Shown piece after piece: positions 45,041 to 52,765 of a stretch of DNA of 64,000 nt. This stretch comes from Anaerostipes faecalis (GTDB taxonomy: Bacteria > Bacillota > Clostridia > Lachnospirales > Lachnospiraceae), in contig NZ_JABRXE010000009.1 of the NCBI RefSeq assembly GCF_018982945.1, forward strand, positions 1 through 64,000. Reading direction: 5' to 3'. Under the pieces are notes generated by a model, which was not told where the DNA came from, ran no database searches, and saw only the letters and a program-made list of their open reading frames with translations. Made by a program: the position numbers and the translations under genes. The stretch's first letter is position 1; each line of letters opens with the position of its first letter.

Positions 45041-45589
45041 ATGGCAGAAGCAAATTGGTATGTTGTTCACACTTACTCAGGATATGAGAACAAAGTTAAG
45101 GCAAACCTTGAAAAAACCATTGAGAATCGAAAGCTTCAAGATGAGATTTTAGAGGTTCGTGTACCGCTGGAAGATGTGGTAGAGCTGAAAAATGGTGTGA
45201 AAAAACAAGTTTCTAAGAAAATGTTTCCGGGATATGTATTAATTCATATGGTAATGAATGATGACACATGGTATGTAGTAAGAAATACCAGAGGTGTTAC
45301 AGGATTTGTCGGTCCTGGATCAAAACCGGTGCCGCTTACTCCTGCTGAAATGAAACCATTAGGAATCCAGGTCAGTGGAGGAGCACAGGAAGAAGCACCA
45401 AAACGTGAAAAAGTTGAAATTGATGTAGAAATTGGTGATATGATCGTTGTAACTTCCGGTGCTTGGGAAGGAACAACAAGTGCAGTCACTGCAATCAATG
45501 AACACAAGCAAACAGTTACCATTGAAGTAGAGATGTTCGGAAGAGCTACTTCTGTGGAAATTGATTTCTTAGATATTAAGAAAGTGTAA
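45041..45589 (+). CDS. nusG: Transcription termination/antitermination protein NusG
   Basis: The 182-residue protein has the NGN domain (NWYVVHTYSGYENKVKANLE, KKMFPGYVLIHMVMND, WYVVRNTRGVTGFVGPGSKP) and a C-terminal KOW domain (IGDMIVVTSGAWEGTTSAV). It binds RNA polymerase and modulates pausing, termination and coupling. It starts 15 bases after secE. Confidence 0.97.
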   Translation: MAEANWYVVHTYSGYENKVKANLEKTIENRKLQDEILEVRVPLEDVVELKNGVKKQVSKKMFPGYVLIHMVMNDDTWYVVRNTRGVTGFVGPGSKPVPLTPAEMKPLGIQVSGGAQEEAPKREKVEIDVEIGDMIVVTSGAWEGTTSAVTAINEHKQTVTIEVEMFGRATSVEIDFLDIKKV

Positions 45590-45629
45590 CGAAAAGCAAA
45601 AAGTAATGATATTTTTTGTTTGAGACAAA

Positions 45630-45656
45630 GTGGGAGGGCTATCCCGTAATTACCAC
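45630..45656 (+). promoter_or_regulatory. L1-binding-site-like motif upstream of rplK
   Basis: GTGG-GA-GGG-CTAT-CCC-GTAATTA-CCAC folds as two short stems with an asymmetric internal loop, the shape of the ribosomal protein L1 target on rRNA and on L11-operon mRNAs. It stands 23 bases before rplK. A second copy precedes rplA. Confidence 0.6.
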
Positions 45657-45678
45657 AATAATCAGGAGGTTAACGATT

Positions 45679-46104
45679 ATGGCAAAGAAAGTAGAAGGTT
45701 ATATTAAACTTCAAATCCCAGCAGGAAAGGCAACACCAGCACCACCAGTTGGACCAGCACTTGGACAGCATGGTGTAAACATTGTACAGTTCACAAAAGA
45801 ATTTAACGCAAGAACAGCTGATCAGGGAGATGTGGTTATTCCTGTAGTTATTACAGTATATCAGGACAGAAGCTTTAGCTTCATAACAAAGACTCCACCA
45901 GCAGCAGTATTATTAAAGAAAGCTTGTAATATTCAGTCTGGATCAGGTGAACCAAACAGAAAGAAAGTAGCTACTATTTCTAAAGAAGATATTCAGAAGA
46001 TCGCTGAAACAAAAATGAAAGACCTGAATGCAGGATCTATTGAAGCTGCTATGAGCATGATTGCCGGAACAGCAAGAAGTATGGGAATCACTGTAGAAGA
46101 ATAG
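45679..46104 (+). CDS. rplK: 50S ribosomal protein L11
   Basis: The 141-residue protein has [26 protein letters not shown], the proline-rich N-terminal domain, and the rRNA-binding C-terminal domain ([27 protein letters not shown]). The ATG at 45679 follows AGGAGG; the longer frame upstream runs through the L1-like motif. Confidence 0.97.
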   Translation: MAKKVEGYIKLQIPAGKATPAPPVGPALGQHGVNIVQFTKEFNARTADQGDVVIPVVITVYQDRSFSFITKTPPAAVLLKKACNIQSGSGEPNRKKVATISKEDIQKIAETKMKDLNAGSIEAAMSMIAGTARSMGITVEE

Positions 46105-46152
46105 GCATTGAATGCCAGTCAGGTGTAACTACCTTAAATAATAGTAAAAAAA

Positions 46153-46181
46153 GTGGGAGGGCTTGCTCCCGATATTACCAC
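46153..46181 (+). promoter_or_regulatory. L1-binding-site-like motif upstream of rplA
   Basis: GTGG-GA-GGG-CTTGCT-CCC-GATATTA-CCAC; same stems as the copy at 45630 with changes confined to the hairpin loop and the internal loop. It ends one base before the AGGAGG of rplA, so bound L1 could block translation. Confidence 0.6.
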
Positions 46182-46196
46182 AGGAGGTATTTTAGA

Positions 46197-46889
46197 ATGA
46201 AAAAAGGAAAGAGATACGTAGAACTTAAGAAATTAGTGGATAAATCAACAGCTTATGATCCACAGGAAGCAATTTCTTTAGTTAAAAAATTAGCGAATGC
46301 GAAATTCGATGAAACAATCGAAGCTCACATCCGCCTTGGAGTAGATGGACGTCAGGCTGACCAGCAGATTCGTGGTGCAGTTGTACTGCCACACGGAACA
46401 GGTAAAGAAGTAAAAGTTCTTGTATTTGCTAAAGATGCAAAAGCTGAAGAAGCAAAAGCAGCAGGAGCAGAATTCGTTGGTGCTGAAGAATTAGTACCAA
46501 AAATCCAGAAAGAAAACTGGTATGACTTCGATGTTGTTGTAGCTACTCCAGACATGATGGGTGTCGTTGGTCGTTTAGGTCGTGACCTTGGACCAAAAGG
46601 TTTAATGCCAAACCCTAAAGCTGGAACTGTAACAATGGATGTTGCAAAAGCCATTAAAGAAATCAAAGCAGGTAAAATCGAATATAGATTAGATAAAGCT
46701 AATATTATCCACGTACCAGTTGGAAAAGCTTCATTTGGTGAAGAACAGTTAGCGGACAACTTCCAAACGTTAATCGATGCAATTATCAAAGCAAAACCTG
46801 CAGCAGCAAAAGGTCAGTATTTCAGAAATGTAACAATTTCTTCAACAATGGGACCTGGAGTGAAAGTAGATTCAACAAAATTTGCTTAA
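46197..46889 (+). CDS. rplA: 50S ribosomal protein L1
   Basis: The 230-residue protein shows [54 protein letters not shown] and the C-terminal [10 protein letters not shown]. It builds the L1 stalk and in many bacteria represses its own operon. GGAGG precedes the ATG. Confidence 0.97.
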   Translation: MKKGKRYVELKKLVDKSTAYDPQEAISLVKKLANAKFDETIEAHIRLGVDGRQADQQIRGAVVLPHGTGKEVKVLVFAKDAKAEEAKAAGAEFVGAEELVPKIQKENWYDFDVVVATPDMMGVVGRLGRDLGPKGLMPNPKAGTVTMDVAKAIKEIKAGKIEYRLDKANIIHVPVGKASFGEEQLADNFQTLIDAIIKAKPAAAKGQYFRNVTISSTMGPGVKVDSTKFA

Positions 46890-46903
46890 ATCTTAACGAT
46901 TTT

Positions 46904-46988
46904 CCCCTCTATAAGTTTTATAGAGGGGTTTATTGTTACATAAAAATACTAAGAAATGTTAGATATAAAAAGCGGACTTGTCCGCTTT
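46904..46988 (+). terminator. Two successive hairpins ending the rplA transcript
   Basis: CCCCTCTATAA/TTATAGAGGGG (46904-46928) followed by TTTATTG, and AAAGCGGA/TCCGCTTT (46969-46988) followed by ATTCTG. Neither T run is ideal; together they probably terminate. Confidence 0.7.
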
Positions 46989-47044
46989 ATTCTGTATCCA
47001 GAGATATTTTAAATTAAAAACGAAAAAAGAATGAGAGGAAAAAA

Positions 47045-48370
47045 ATGAAGGATCTAACTACAGGAAATCCGTTTCAGGTCATTCTAAGGTTTACCCTTCC
47101 AATGCTTTTCAGCATGATTTTTCAACAGGTATATAGTGTTGTAGACAGTATTGTTGCCGGAAAGTACATAGGTGTCAATGCCTTAGGAGCCGTAGGCGCT
47201 TCTCAGCCTATAACAGCAATATTTATTGCTGTTGCTGTTGGAACCGGTATGGGAATAAATGTTGTTATATCAAACTTTTTTGGAGCCAGGAAATATAAAA
47301 GGGTCAAAAGTACCATTTCTACTTCTGTCATAACAGTGGTCATTATGAGTGTGATATTAACTGTTTTGGGCAGCATTGGATGTAATGGAATGCTGAAACT
47401 TCTGTCAACGCCGACAGATATATTTTCAGATGCGGCATTATATCTGAAAATATATATCTGGGGGATTATTTTTCTGATGCTGTATAATGCGGCAACTTCA
47501 ATTTTTACAGCTTTGGGAGACTCCATGACCCCTTTGGTTTTCCTTATATTTTCATCTGTACTGAACATTATTCTTGATGTAGTGTTTGTAACCTGTTTTC
47601 ATATGGGAGTATCAGGAGTTGCCTGGGCAACATTTATAGCTCAGGGAATTGCTTCGGTATTAGCTGTTATAACAGTGTTTATAAAAGTTAAGAAAATCAA
47701 AACTCCTGCATATAAGAAATTTAATACTCTTTTATTAAGAAAGGTTATGACGATTGCGGTTCCAAGTATTATGCAGCAGTCATTTGTGTCTATCGGACAG
47801 CTGTTTGTACAGGGAAGGATCAACAGTTTTGGAGCTATCGTAGTTGCAGGATATTCTGCAGCATTTAAAATACAGATATTTATTCTTGCAGCATTAAGTA
47901 CGGTATCCAATGCCATATCCAGTTTCATTGCCCAGAATCTGGGTGCTGGAAAAACAGAGAGAATGCGGGATGGAATTAAAATCGGTTTAAAAATGATTTT
48001 TTCTATGTCGGTAATATTTTTCCTTGTCTGCTATTTCATGGCAAATCCATTAATGGAACTATTTATGGATGGAAAGACACAGGAATCGTTAAATGGTATT
48101 AAAGTAGGTGTAGGATTTCTGCATATTGTAACACCGTTTTATATGATAATCTGTATAAAATTTATTTATGACGGAGCATTACGTGGAATGGAAGCGATGA
48201 AAGGATTTATGGCATCTACATTTGCGGACTTAATTGCCAGAGTAGTTTTATCTTTTCTGTTTTCAATACCATTTGGATATATAGGAATCTGGTGGGCTTG
48301 GCCGGTAGGATGGTTTATCGGAACCTGTGTATCGATTTACTGTGGGAAAAAAGAATTGAAAAAATATTAA
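47045..48370 (+). CDS. MATE family efflux transporter
   Basis: The 441-residue protein has 12 hydrophobic helices in two homologous halves. It starts with GNPFQVILRFTLPMLFSMIFQQVYSVVDSIVAG, the usual MATE opening; VAGYSAAFKIQIFI and NLGAGKTERM are further hallmarks. MATE pumps expel cationic drugs or metabolites in exchange for sodium or protons. AGAGG precedes the ATG. It separates rplKA from rplJL, an unusual place. Confidence 0.9.
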   Translation: MKDLTTGNPFQVILRFTLPMLFSMIFQQVYSVVDSIVAGKYIGVNALGAVGASQPITAIFIAVAVGTGMGINVVISNFFGARKYKRVKSTISTSVITVVIMSVILTVLGSIGCNGMLKLLSTPTDIFSDAALYLKIYIWGIIFLMLYNAATSIFTALGDSMTPLVFLIFSSVLNIILDVVFVTCFHMGVSGVAWATFIAQGIASVLAVITVFIKVKKIKTPAYKKFNTLLLRKVMTIAVPSIMQQSFVSIGQLFVQGRINSFGAIVVAGYSAAFKIQIFILAALSTVSNAISSFIAQNLGAGKTERMRDGIKIGLKMIFSMSVIFFLVCYFMANPLMELFMDGKTQESLNGIKVGVGFLHIVTPFYMIICIKFIYDGALRGMEAMKGFMASTFADLIARVVLSFLFSIPFGYIGIWWAWPVGWFIGTCVSIYCGKKELKKY

Positions 48371-48376
48371 AAGTAG

Positions 48377-48405
48377 TTGACAAAAAAGAACAAATATGAT
48401 ATCTT
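48377..48405 (+). promoter_or_regulatory. Promoter of rplJ-rplL
   Basis: TTGACA (48377-48382), 17 bases, TATCTT (48400-48405). Confidence 0.8.
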
Positions 48406-48415
48406 ATTAAAGTAT

Positions 48416-48534
48416 TACTGCCGAAGACAGTAGGTGCCATATGGCGTAACGTAGAACAACCTACCGAGGAGAATATTAGTATGAAGCTAATTATGCCCTT
48501 TGTCTTTGCAGACAGAGGGTTTTCTTATATTCGA
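48416..48534 (+). ncRNA. Ribosomal protein L10 leader
   Basis: The region has the L10 leader features: CTGCCGAAGACAGTAGGTG, a hairpin arm, CCTACCGAGGAG, and a terminator-like hairpin CCCTTTGTCT/AGACAGAGGG (48496-48519) with TTTTC. L10(L12)4 binding to it represses rplJ-rplL. A 31-codon frame that starts inside it at 48481 is in frame with rplJ but not a credible start. Confidence 0.9.
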
Positions 48535-48573
48535 GCGGTACACGAAAATAAATCAAGGAGGTGCACCAATAAA

Positions 48574-49083
48574 ATGGCAAAAGTTGAATTAAAACAACCA
48601 ATTGTAGACGAAATCAAAGAATTACTTACAGATGCTCAGTCCGCAGTATTAGTATCCTACCGTGGAATTACTGTAGAAGAAGACACAGCTATGCGTAAGG
48701 AATTAAGAGAAGCAGACGTAGAATACAAAGTATATAAAAATACTATGATTCGTTTTGCTGTAAAAGATACTGAATTTGATTCATTATCTGGAGATTTAAC
48801 AGGACCTACTGCTATCGCTATATCTAAGACAGATGCAACAGCTCCTGCAAGAATCCTTGCTAAATATGCAAAGAGTGTTGAAGCTTTAGAATTAAAGTCT
48901 GGAGTAGTAGAAGGAACATTCTATGACAAAGATGGTATCCAGGTTATCGCAAGCATTCCATCAAGAGACGAATTACTTGCAAAATTCCTTGGAAGCATCC
49001 AGTCACCAATTACAAACTTTGCTCGTGTTATTAAGCAGATCGCTGAAAAAGACGGTGAAGTTGCAGAAGAAGCAGCTGAATAA
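48574..49083 (+). CDS. rplJ: 50S ribosomal protein L10
   Basis: The 169-residue protein (VELKQPIVDEIKELLTDAQS, SVLVSYRGITVEEDT-type region, YKVYKNTMIRFAV) is the anchor of the L7/L12 stalk. The ATG at 48574 follows AAGGAGGTG. Confidence 0.97.
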   Translation: MAKVELKQPIVDEIKELLTDAQSAVLVSYRGITVEEDTAMRKELREADVEYKVYKNTMIRFAVKDTEFDSLSGDLTGPTAIAISKTDATAPARILAKYAKSVEALELKSGVVEGTFYDKDGIQVIASIPSRDELLAKFLGSIQSPITNFARVIKQIAEKDGEVAEEAAE

Positions 49084-49123
49084 TTATCAGCAAAGAATTA
49101 AATAATATTAGGAGGAAATTATA

Positions 49124-49489
49124 ATGACAACTCAGGAAATTATTGAAGTTATCAAAGGTTTATCAGTATTAGAATTAAATGAATTAGTAAAAGCTTGTGA
49201 AGAAGAATTCGGTGTATCTGCAGCAGCAGGTGTTGTAGTAGCTGGAGCAGCTGGAGCTGGAGAAGCAGCTGAAGAAAAAGACGAATTTGATGTAGAATTA
49301 ACAGAAGTTGGTGGAGCTAAAGTTAAAGTCATCAAAGCTGTTCGTGAAATCACTGGTTTAGGATTAAAAGAAGCTAAAGAATTAGTTGACGGAGCTCCTA
49401 AAGTAGTTAAAGAAGCTGTATCTAAAGCAGAAGCTGAAGACATCAAGACTAAATTAGAAGAACAGGGTGCAAAAGTTACTCTTAAATAA
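49124..49489 (+). CDS. rplL: 50S ribosomal protein L7/L12
   Basis: The 121-residue protein has the N-terminal dimerisation domain, an Ala/Gly-rich hinge and the factor-binding domain ([36 protein letters not shown]). Codon use is strongly biased. AGGAGG precedes the ATG. Confidence 0.97.
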   Translation: MTTQEIIEVIKGLSVLELNELVKACEEEFGVSAAAGVVVAGAAGAGEAAEEKDEFDVELTEVGGAKVKVIKAVREITGLGLKEAKELVDGAPKVVKEAVSKAEAEDIKTKLEEQGAKVTLK

Positions 49490-49527
49490 TTAAGAGAAAA
49501 AACTTCCGATTGATTTAGAAGGTTAAA

Positions 49528-49565
49528 AATGCCGTACTGACGTAAGTTGGTACGGCATTTTTTTA
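49528..49565 (+). terminator. Terminator of rplJ-rplL
   Basis: AAATGCCGTAC (49528-49538) pairs with GTACGGCATTT (49550-49560), followed by a T run. It means rpoBC is not read from the rplJ promoter by default. Confidence 0.9.
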
Positions 49566-49639
49566 CCTAATGAATTATACTATAATAGGAAATATGGTAC
49601 AGCAAAGAAAAAGGCTAACAAAGGGGAAAGAGGTACAGT

Positions 49640-50596
49640 ATGAAGATTATGAAACTAGTTATTATTGAACCATTGGGTGTAGAAGAAGCTTTTTTGATGG
49701 ATGTTGCAAAAAAAGCTTTAGGGGAATCTGTAGAAATTATTTCTTATCCAACCAGAACTACAGATACGAAAAGTCTGATTGAAAGAGGAAAAGATGCAGA
49801 TATTATTATGGTGGCAAACCTGCCATTAAATAGCGAAGTAATCCGCGGATGTGAGAAGTTAAAATTACTGGCAGTGGCATTTACCGGAATTGATCATATT
49901 GCAATGGAAGCCTGTAAAGAACGTAATATTACTGTCTGCAATTGTGCAGGATATTCTACTGCTGCTGTATCAGATTTGGTGTTCGGACTGCTTATTTCGT
50001 TGTACCGGAATATTATTCCATGTAATCAGGTAGTAAGAGAAGAAGGAACGAAAGAAGGTCTGGTGGGATTTGAACTGGAAGGAAAGAAGTTTGGTGTTGT
50101 AGGAACAGGGGCGATCGGAACAAATGTAGCCAATATTGCCAAAGCCTTTGGATGTGAAGTATATGCATATTCCAGAACAAAGAAAGATTTAGATGGTATT
50201 ACATATCTTTCATTAGAAGAGTTGCTTTCCACATGTGATATCGTATCCTTGCATGTGCCTTTGAATGAAAGTACGAAAGGATTGATTCATAAGGAGAATC
50301 TTGCATTAATGAAAAAGAGTGCGGTACTGATCAATACTGCCAGAGGACCTGTGGTGGATAGTGAGGCTTTGGCTGATGCACTAAATGAAGGGAAAATTGC
50401 CGGAGCAGCAGTTGATGTTTTTGAGACAGAACCACCCGTACCGAAAGATCATCCATTATTCCATGCCAAAAATCTTATTGCAACTCCTCATGTGGCATTT
50501 GCTACAAAGGAAGCTTTGGAGAAACGGGCGGTTATGAATTTTGATAATGTGAAAAAATGGTTAGAAGGAAATCCGGTGAATGTACAGTCATTCTAA
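49640..50596 (+). CDS. D-isomer specific 2-hydroxyacid dehydrogenase
   Basis: The 318-residue NAD enzyme shows VVGTGAIGTNVANIAKAFG (Rossmann loop), the catalytic Arg in INTARGPVVD, Glu in DVFETEPPVP and His in IATPHVAFAT. Family members include D-lactate, glycerate and phosphoglycerate dehydrogenases; this one lacks the C-terminal ACT domain of SerA. The substrate is not clear. GAGG precedes the start; an ATG three codons in is an alternative. Confidence 0.88.
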   Translation: MKIMKLVIIEPLGVEEAFLMDVAKKALGESVEIISYPTRTTDTKSLIERGKDADIIMVANLPLNSEVIRGCEKLKLLAVAFTGIDHIAMEACKERNITVCNCAGYSTAAVSDLVFGLLISLYRNIIPCNQVVREEGTKEGLVGFELEGKKFGVVGTGAIGTNVANIAKAFGCEVYAYSRTKKDLDGITYLSLEELLSTCDIVSLHVPLNESTKGLIHKENLALMKKSAVLINTARGPVVDSEALADALNEGKIAGAAVDVFETEPPVPKDHPLFHAKNLIATPHVAFATKEALEKRAVMNFDNVKKWLEGNPVNVQSF

Positions 50597-50635
50597 AGAA
50601 ATAGACATAAAAGTTTTCTAAAAAAGTTAAAAAGG

Positions 50636-50685
50636 AAACAGGAGATGTTCCGCACAGATGTGTACTTGGAACATCTCCTGTTTTT
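50636..50685. terminator. Terminator between dehydrogenase and pgi
   Basis: A 16-base perfect stem, AAACAGGAGATGTTCC (50636-50651) with its complement (50668-50683), followed by TT on the plus strand and by AT-rich sequence on the minus strand, between convergent genes. Confidence 0.85.
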
Positions 50686-50708
50686 CATCTTTTTTATTTG
50701 TTATCGGT

Positions 50709-52292
50709 TTAGATATCCAATAAGTCACTGAATGCTTTTAATGCTCCGTCTGTATCATGGGCAAGAACACGTTTTGCAAGAATCTTACCAAGTTGAACTC
50801 CTTCCTGATCAAAGCTGTTCAGATTCCACAGGAATCCCTGGAACATAATCTTGTTTTCAAAATGAGCTAATAATGCACCAAGTGATTCTGGTGTTAACTG
50901 ATCTCCGATAATGATGCTTGAAGGACGTCCACCGGCAAATTTCTTATTAGGGTTTTCGTCATCTTTACCACAGGCAAATGCAATGATCTGGGCTGCTACG
51001 TTAGCGCAAAGTTTCTGCTGGCTAGTGCTGTCTTCGATTACAACATCTGTACCTAACTGGCTCTTTTTAAATCCAACGAACTGTAATGGAACGATGTCTG
51101 TTCCCTGATGTAATAACTGATAGAAAGAATGCTGTCCGTTTGTACCAGGTTCTCCAAAGATAACTGGTCCGGTTACATAATCTACAGGTTCTCCAAAACG
51201 GTTTACACTTTTACCATTTGATTCCATATCACATTGCTGTAAATGTGCAGGGAAACGGCTTAATGCCTGAGAATAAGGTAAAACAGCGGTAGAAGGATAT
51301 CCCTGAACGTTACGTTCATAAACACCAATTAAAGCATCTAACATATCAGGGTTTTTCAAAACGTCTTTGTTCTTTGCAAGTGCATCTTCATCTGCTGCTC
51401 CGTTTAGGATTCTTGCATAAATATCTGGACCAAATGCCAGTGAAAGAACAACTCCACCAACAACAGAAGATGAAGAATAACGACCTCCGATAAAGTCATC
51501 CATGAAGAATGATTCAAGGTAATCATCACCCTGTGCCAAAGGAGATGTTTCGCTTGTTGCGGCAAGCATGTGATTTTTAGGATCCAGTCCCTGTTTCTTT
51601 AAGGCTTCTTTTACAAAAGCTTCATTTGTAAGGGTCTCTAATGTTGTTCCTGATTTTGATACAACGATAAACAGAGAACGGGATACATCAATAGAGTTAA
51701 GAACGGCAGCAGCATCATCCGGATCCACGTTACTGATGAATTTTGCTTCCATTTTAAATGTATCATTTGCTTTTGCCCAGTTTTCAAGAGCAATGTATAA
51801 AGCACGAGGACCTAAATCGCTTCCTCCGATACCAATCTGTACAACGGTTGTAAATGTTTCACCGGCAGCATTTGTGATTTCACCAGAATGAACTTTCTTT
51901 GCAAATTCAGCTGCTTTTTCCTGCTGGGAAACATAAAAATCACGCTTGTCTACACCATCAACAATAACAGGATTTCCTAACTGTCTACGAGCTAAATGAT
52001 GAAGAACCAGACGTTTTTCTCCGGTATTGATAACTGCACCATTATATAATTCCTGGAATTTTTCAATTAACTGCTGTTCTTCTGCCAGTTCAGCAAGTGC
52101 ATCCAGAATAGTGTCATCAATTTCTTTTGCAGCATAGTTGAAATTAAGACCAGCTGCCATAGGTGCATTATAACGGGATACGCGGTCAGCACCTTCTTCA
52201 CCGGACATTGCTTCGATAATGTTTACTCGACCTTTCAGACCGGTAAGTTTTTCATAAGACCCTAATGTGTCAAGATTGTTCCATGTTGCCAT
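50709..52292 (-). CDS. pgi: Glucose-6-phosphate isomerase
   Basis: The 527-residue enzyme of glycolysis has VVQIGIGGSDLGPRAL, FIVVSKSGTTLETLTN, GGRYSSSSVVGGVV, and FGEPGTNGQHSFYQLLHQG with catalytic Glu and His. The ATG at 52292 follows AAGGAGG; the longer frame upstream covers the leader. It is a single gene on the minus strand between rplL and rpoB. Confidence 0.96.
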   Translation of the reverse strand: MATWNNLDTLGSYEKLTGLKGRVNIIEAMSGEEGADRVSRYNAPMAAGLNFNYAAKEIDDTILDALAELAEEQQLIEKFQELYNGAVINTGEKRLVLHHLARRQLGNPVIVDGVDKRDFYVSQQEKAAEFAKKVHSGEITNAAGETFTTVVQIGIGGSDLGPRALYIALENWAKANDTFKMEAKFISNVDPDDAAAVLNSIDVSRSLFIVVSKSGTTLETLTNEAFVKEALKKQGLDPKNHMLAATSETSPLAQGDDYLESFFMDDFIGGRYSSSSVVGGVVLSLAFGPDIYARILNGAADEDALAKNKDVLKNPDMLDALIGVYERNVQGYPSTAVLPYSQALSRFPAHLQQCDMESNGKSVNRFGEPVDYVTGPVIFGEPGTNGQHSFYQLLHQGTDIVPLQFVGFKKSQLGTDVVIEDSTSQQKLCANVAAQIIAFACGKDDENPNKKFAGGRPSSIIIGDQLTPESLGALLAHFENKIMFQGFLWNLNSFDQEGVQLGKILAKRVLAHDTDGALKAFSDLLDI

Positions 52293-52400
52293 AAATAGTT
52301 CCTCCTTAATAATATGGTTGTTCATTGATTGGATGAATAGATGCAAATACCAATGGTGAGTCCCAAACAAAGGATGTTTTTCCATCACAATTCTAAATTT

Positions 52401-52429
52401 ATTATACTAGAAATAGTCTCTTTTTTCAA
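52401..52429 (-). promoter_or_regulatory. Promoter of pgi
   Basis: On the minus strand TTGAAA (52429-52424), 17 bases, TATAAT (52406-52401); the leader is about 100 bases. Confidence 0.82.
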
Positions 52430-52592
52430 TGGATTGTACTTACTAAATTGTTTTTGGATTTAGACCATATGCGACAAAAAGAGACAGTTATTCATACACA
52501 ACCTGATAACATATTTAATTTGGAAATATGGTAGAAAATAAACTCTTATCACTAAATGTGGAAAAAGTCAAGGGAAAAATGGAAAAAAGTTG

Positions 52593-52621
52593 TTGACATG
52601 GCAAAATCACTATGATAATAT
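52593..52621 (+). promoter_or_regulatory. Promoter of rpoB-rpoC
   Basis: TTGACA (52593-52598), 17 bases, TAATAT (52616-52621). The leader is about 138 bases. Confidence 0.82.
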
Positions 52622-52680
52622 AAGAAAATGCTTTACTGTGGGTTTGTATGCCCATGGTGTTTAGGAAATTCATTTTTAAA

Positions 52681-52718
52681 TTGTGTTAAAACCTGGCAAA
52701 TATGAGGGTTTTACACAA
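52681..52718 (+). promoter_or_regulatory. Hairpin in the rpoB leader
   Basis: TTGTGTTAAAACC (52681-52693) pairs with GGTTTTACACAA (52707-52718) apart from one bulged A. No T run follows. A smaller TGGG/CCCA hairpin lies at about 52637-52652. It may affect expression of RNA polymerase, but no known leader family is recognised. Confidence 0.55.
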
Positions 52719-52765
52719 TATGTAGTATATAAACCAGCTTTAGATCAAGAGGTGAAAAAACGTCC

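Noticed and set aside
45616-45678. Longer rplK start
   Set aside because: It would include the L1-like motif and lacks a ribosome site; the standard L11 N-terminus begins at 45679.
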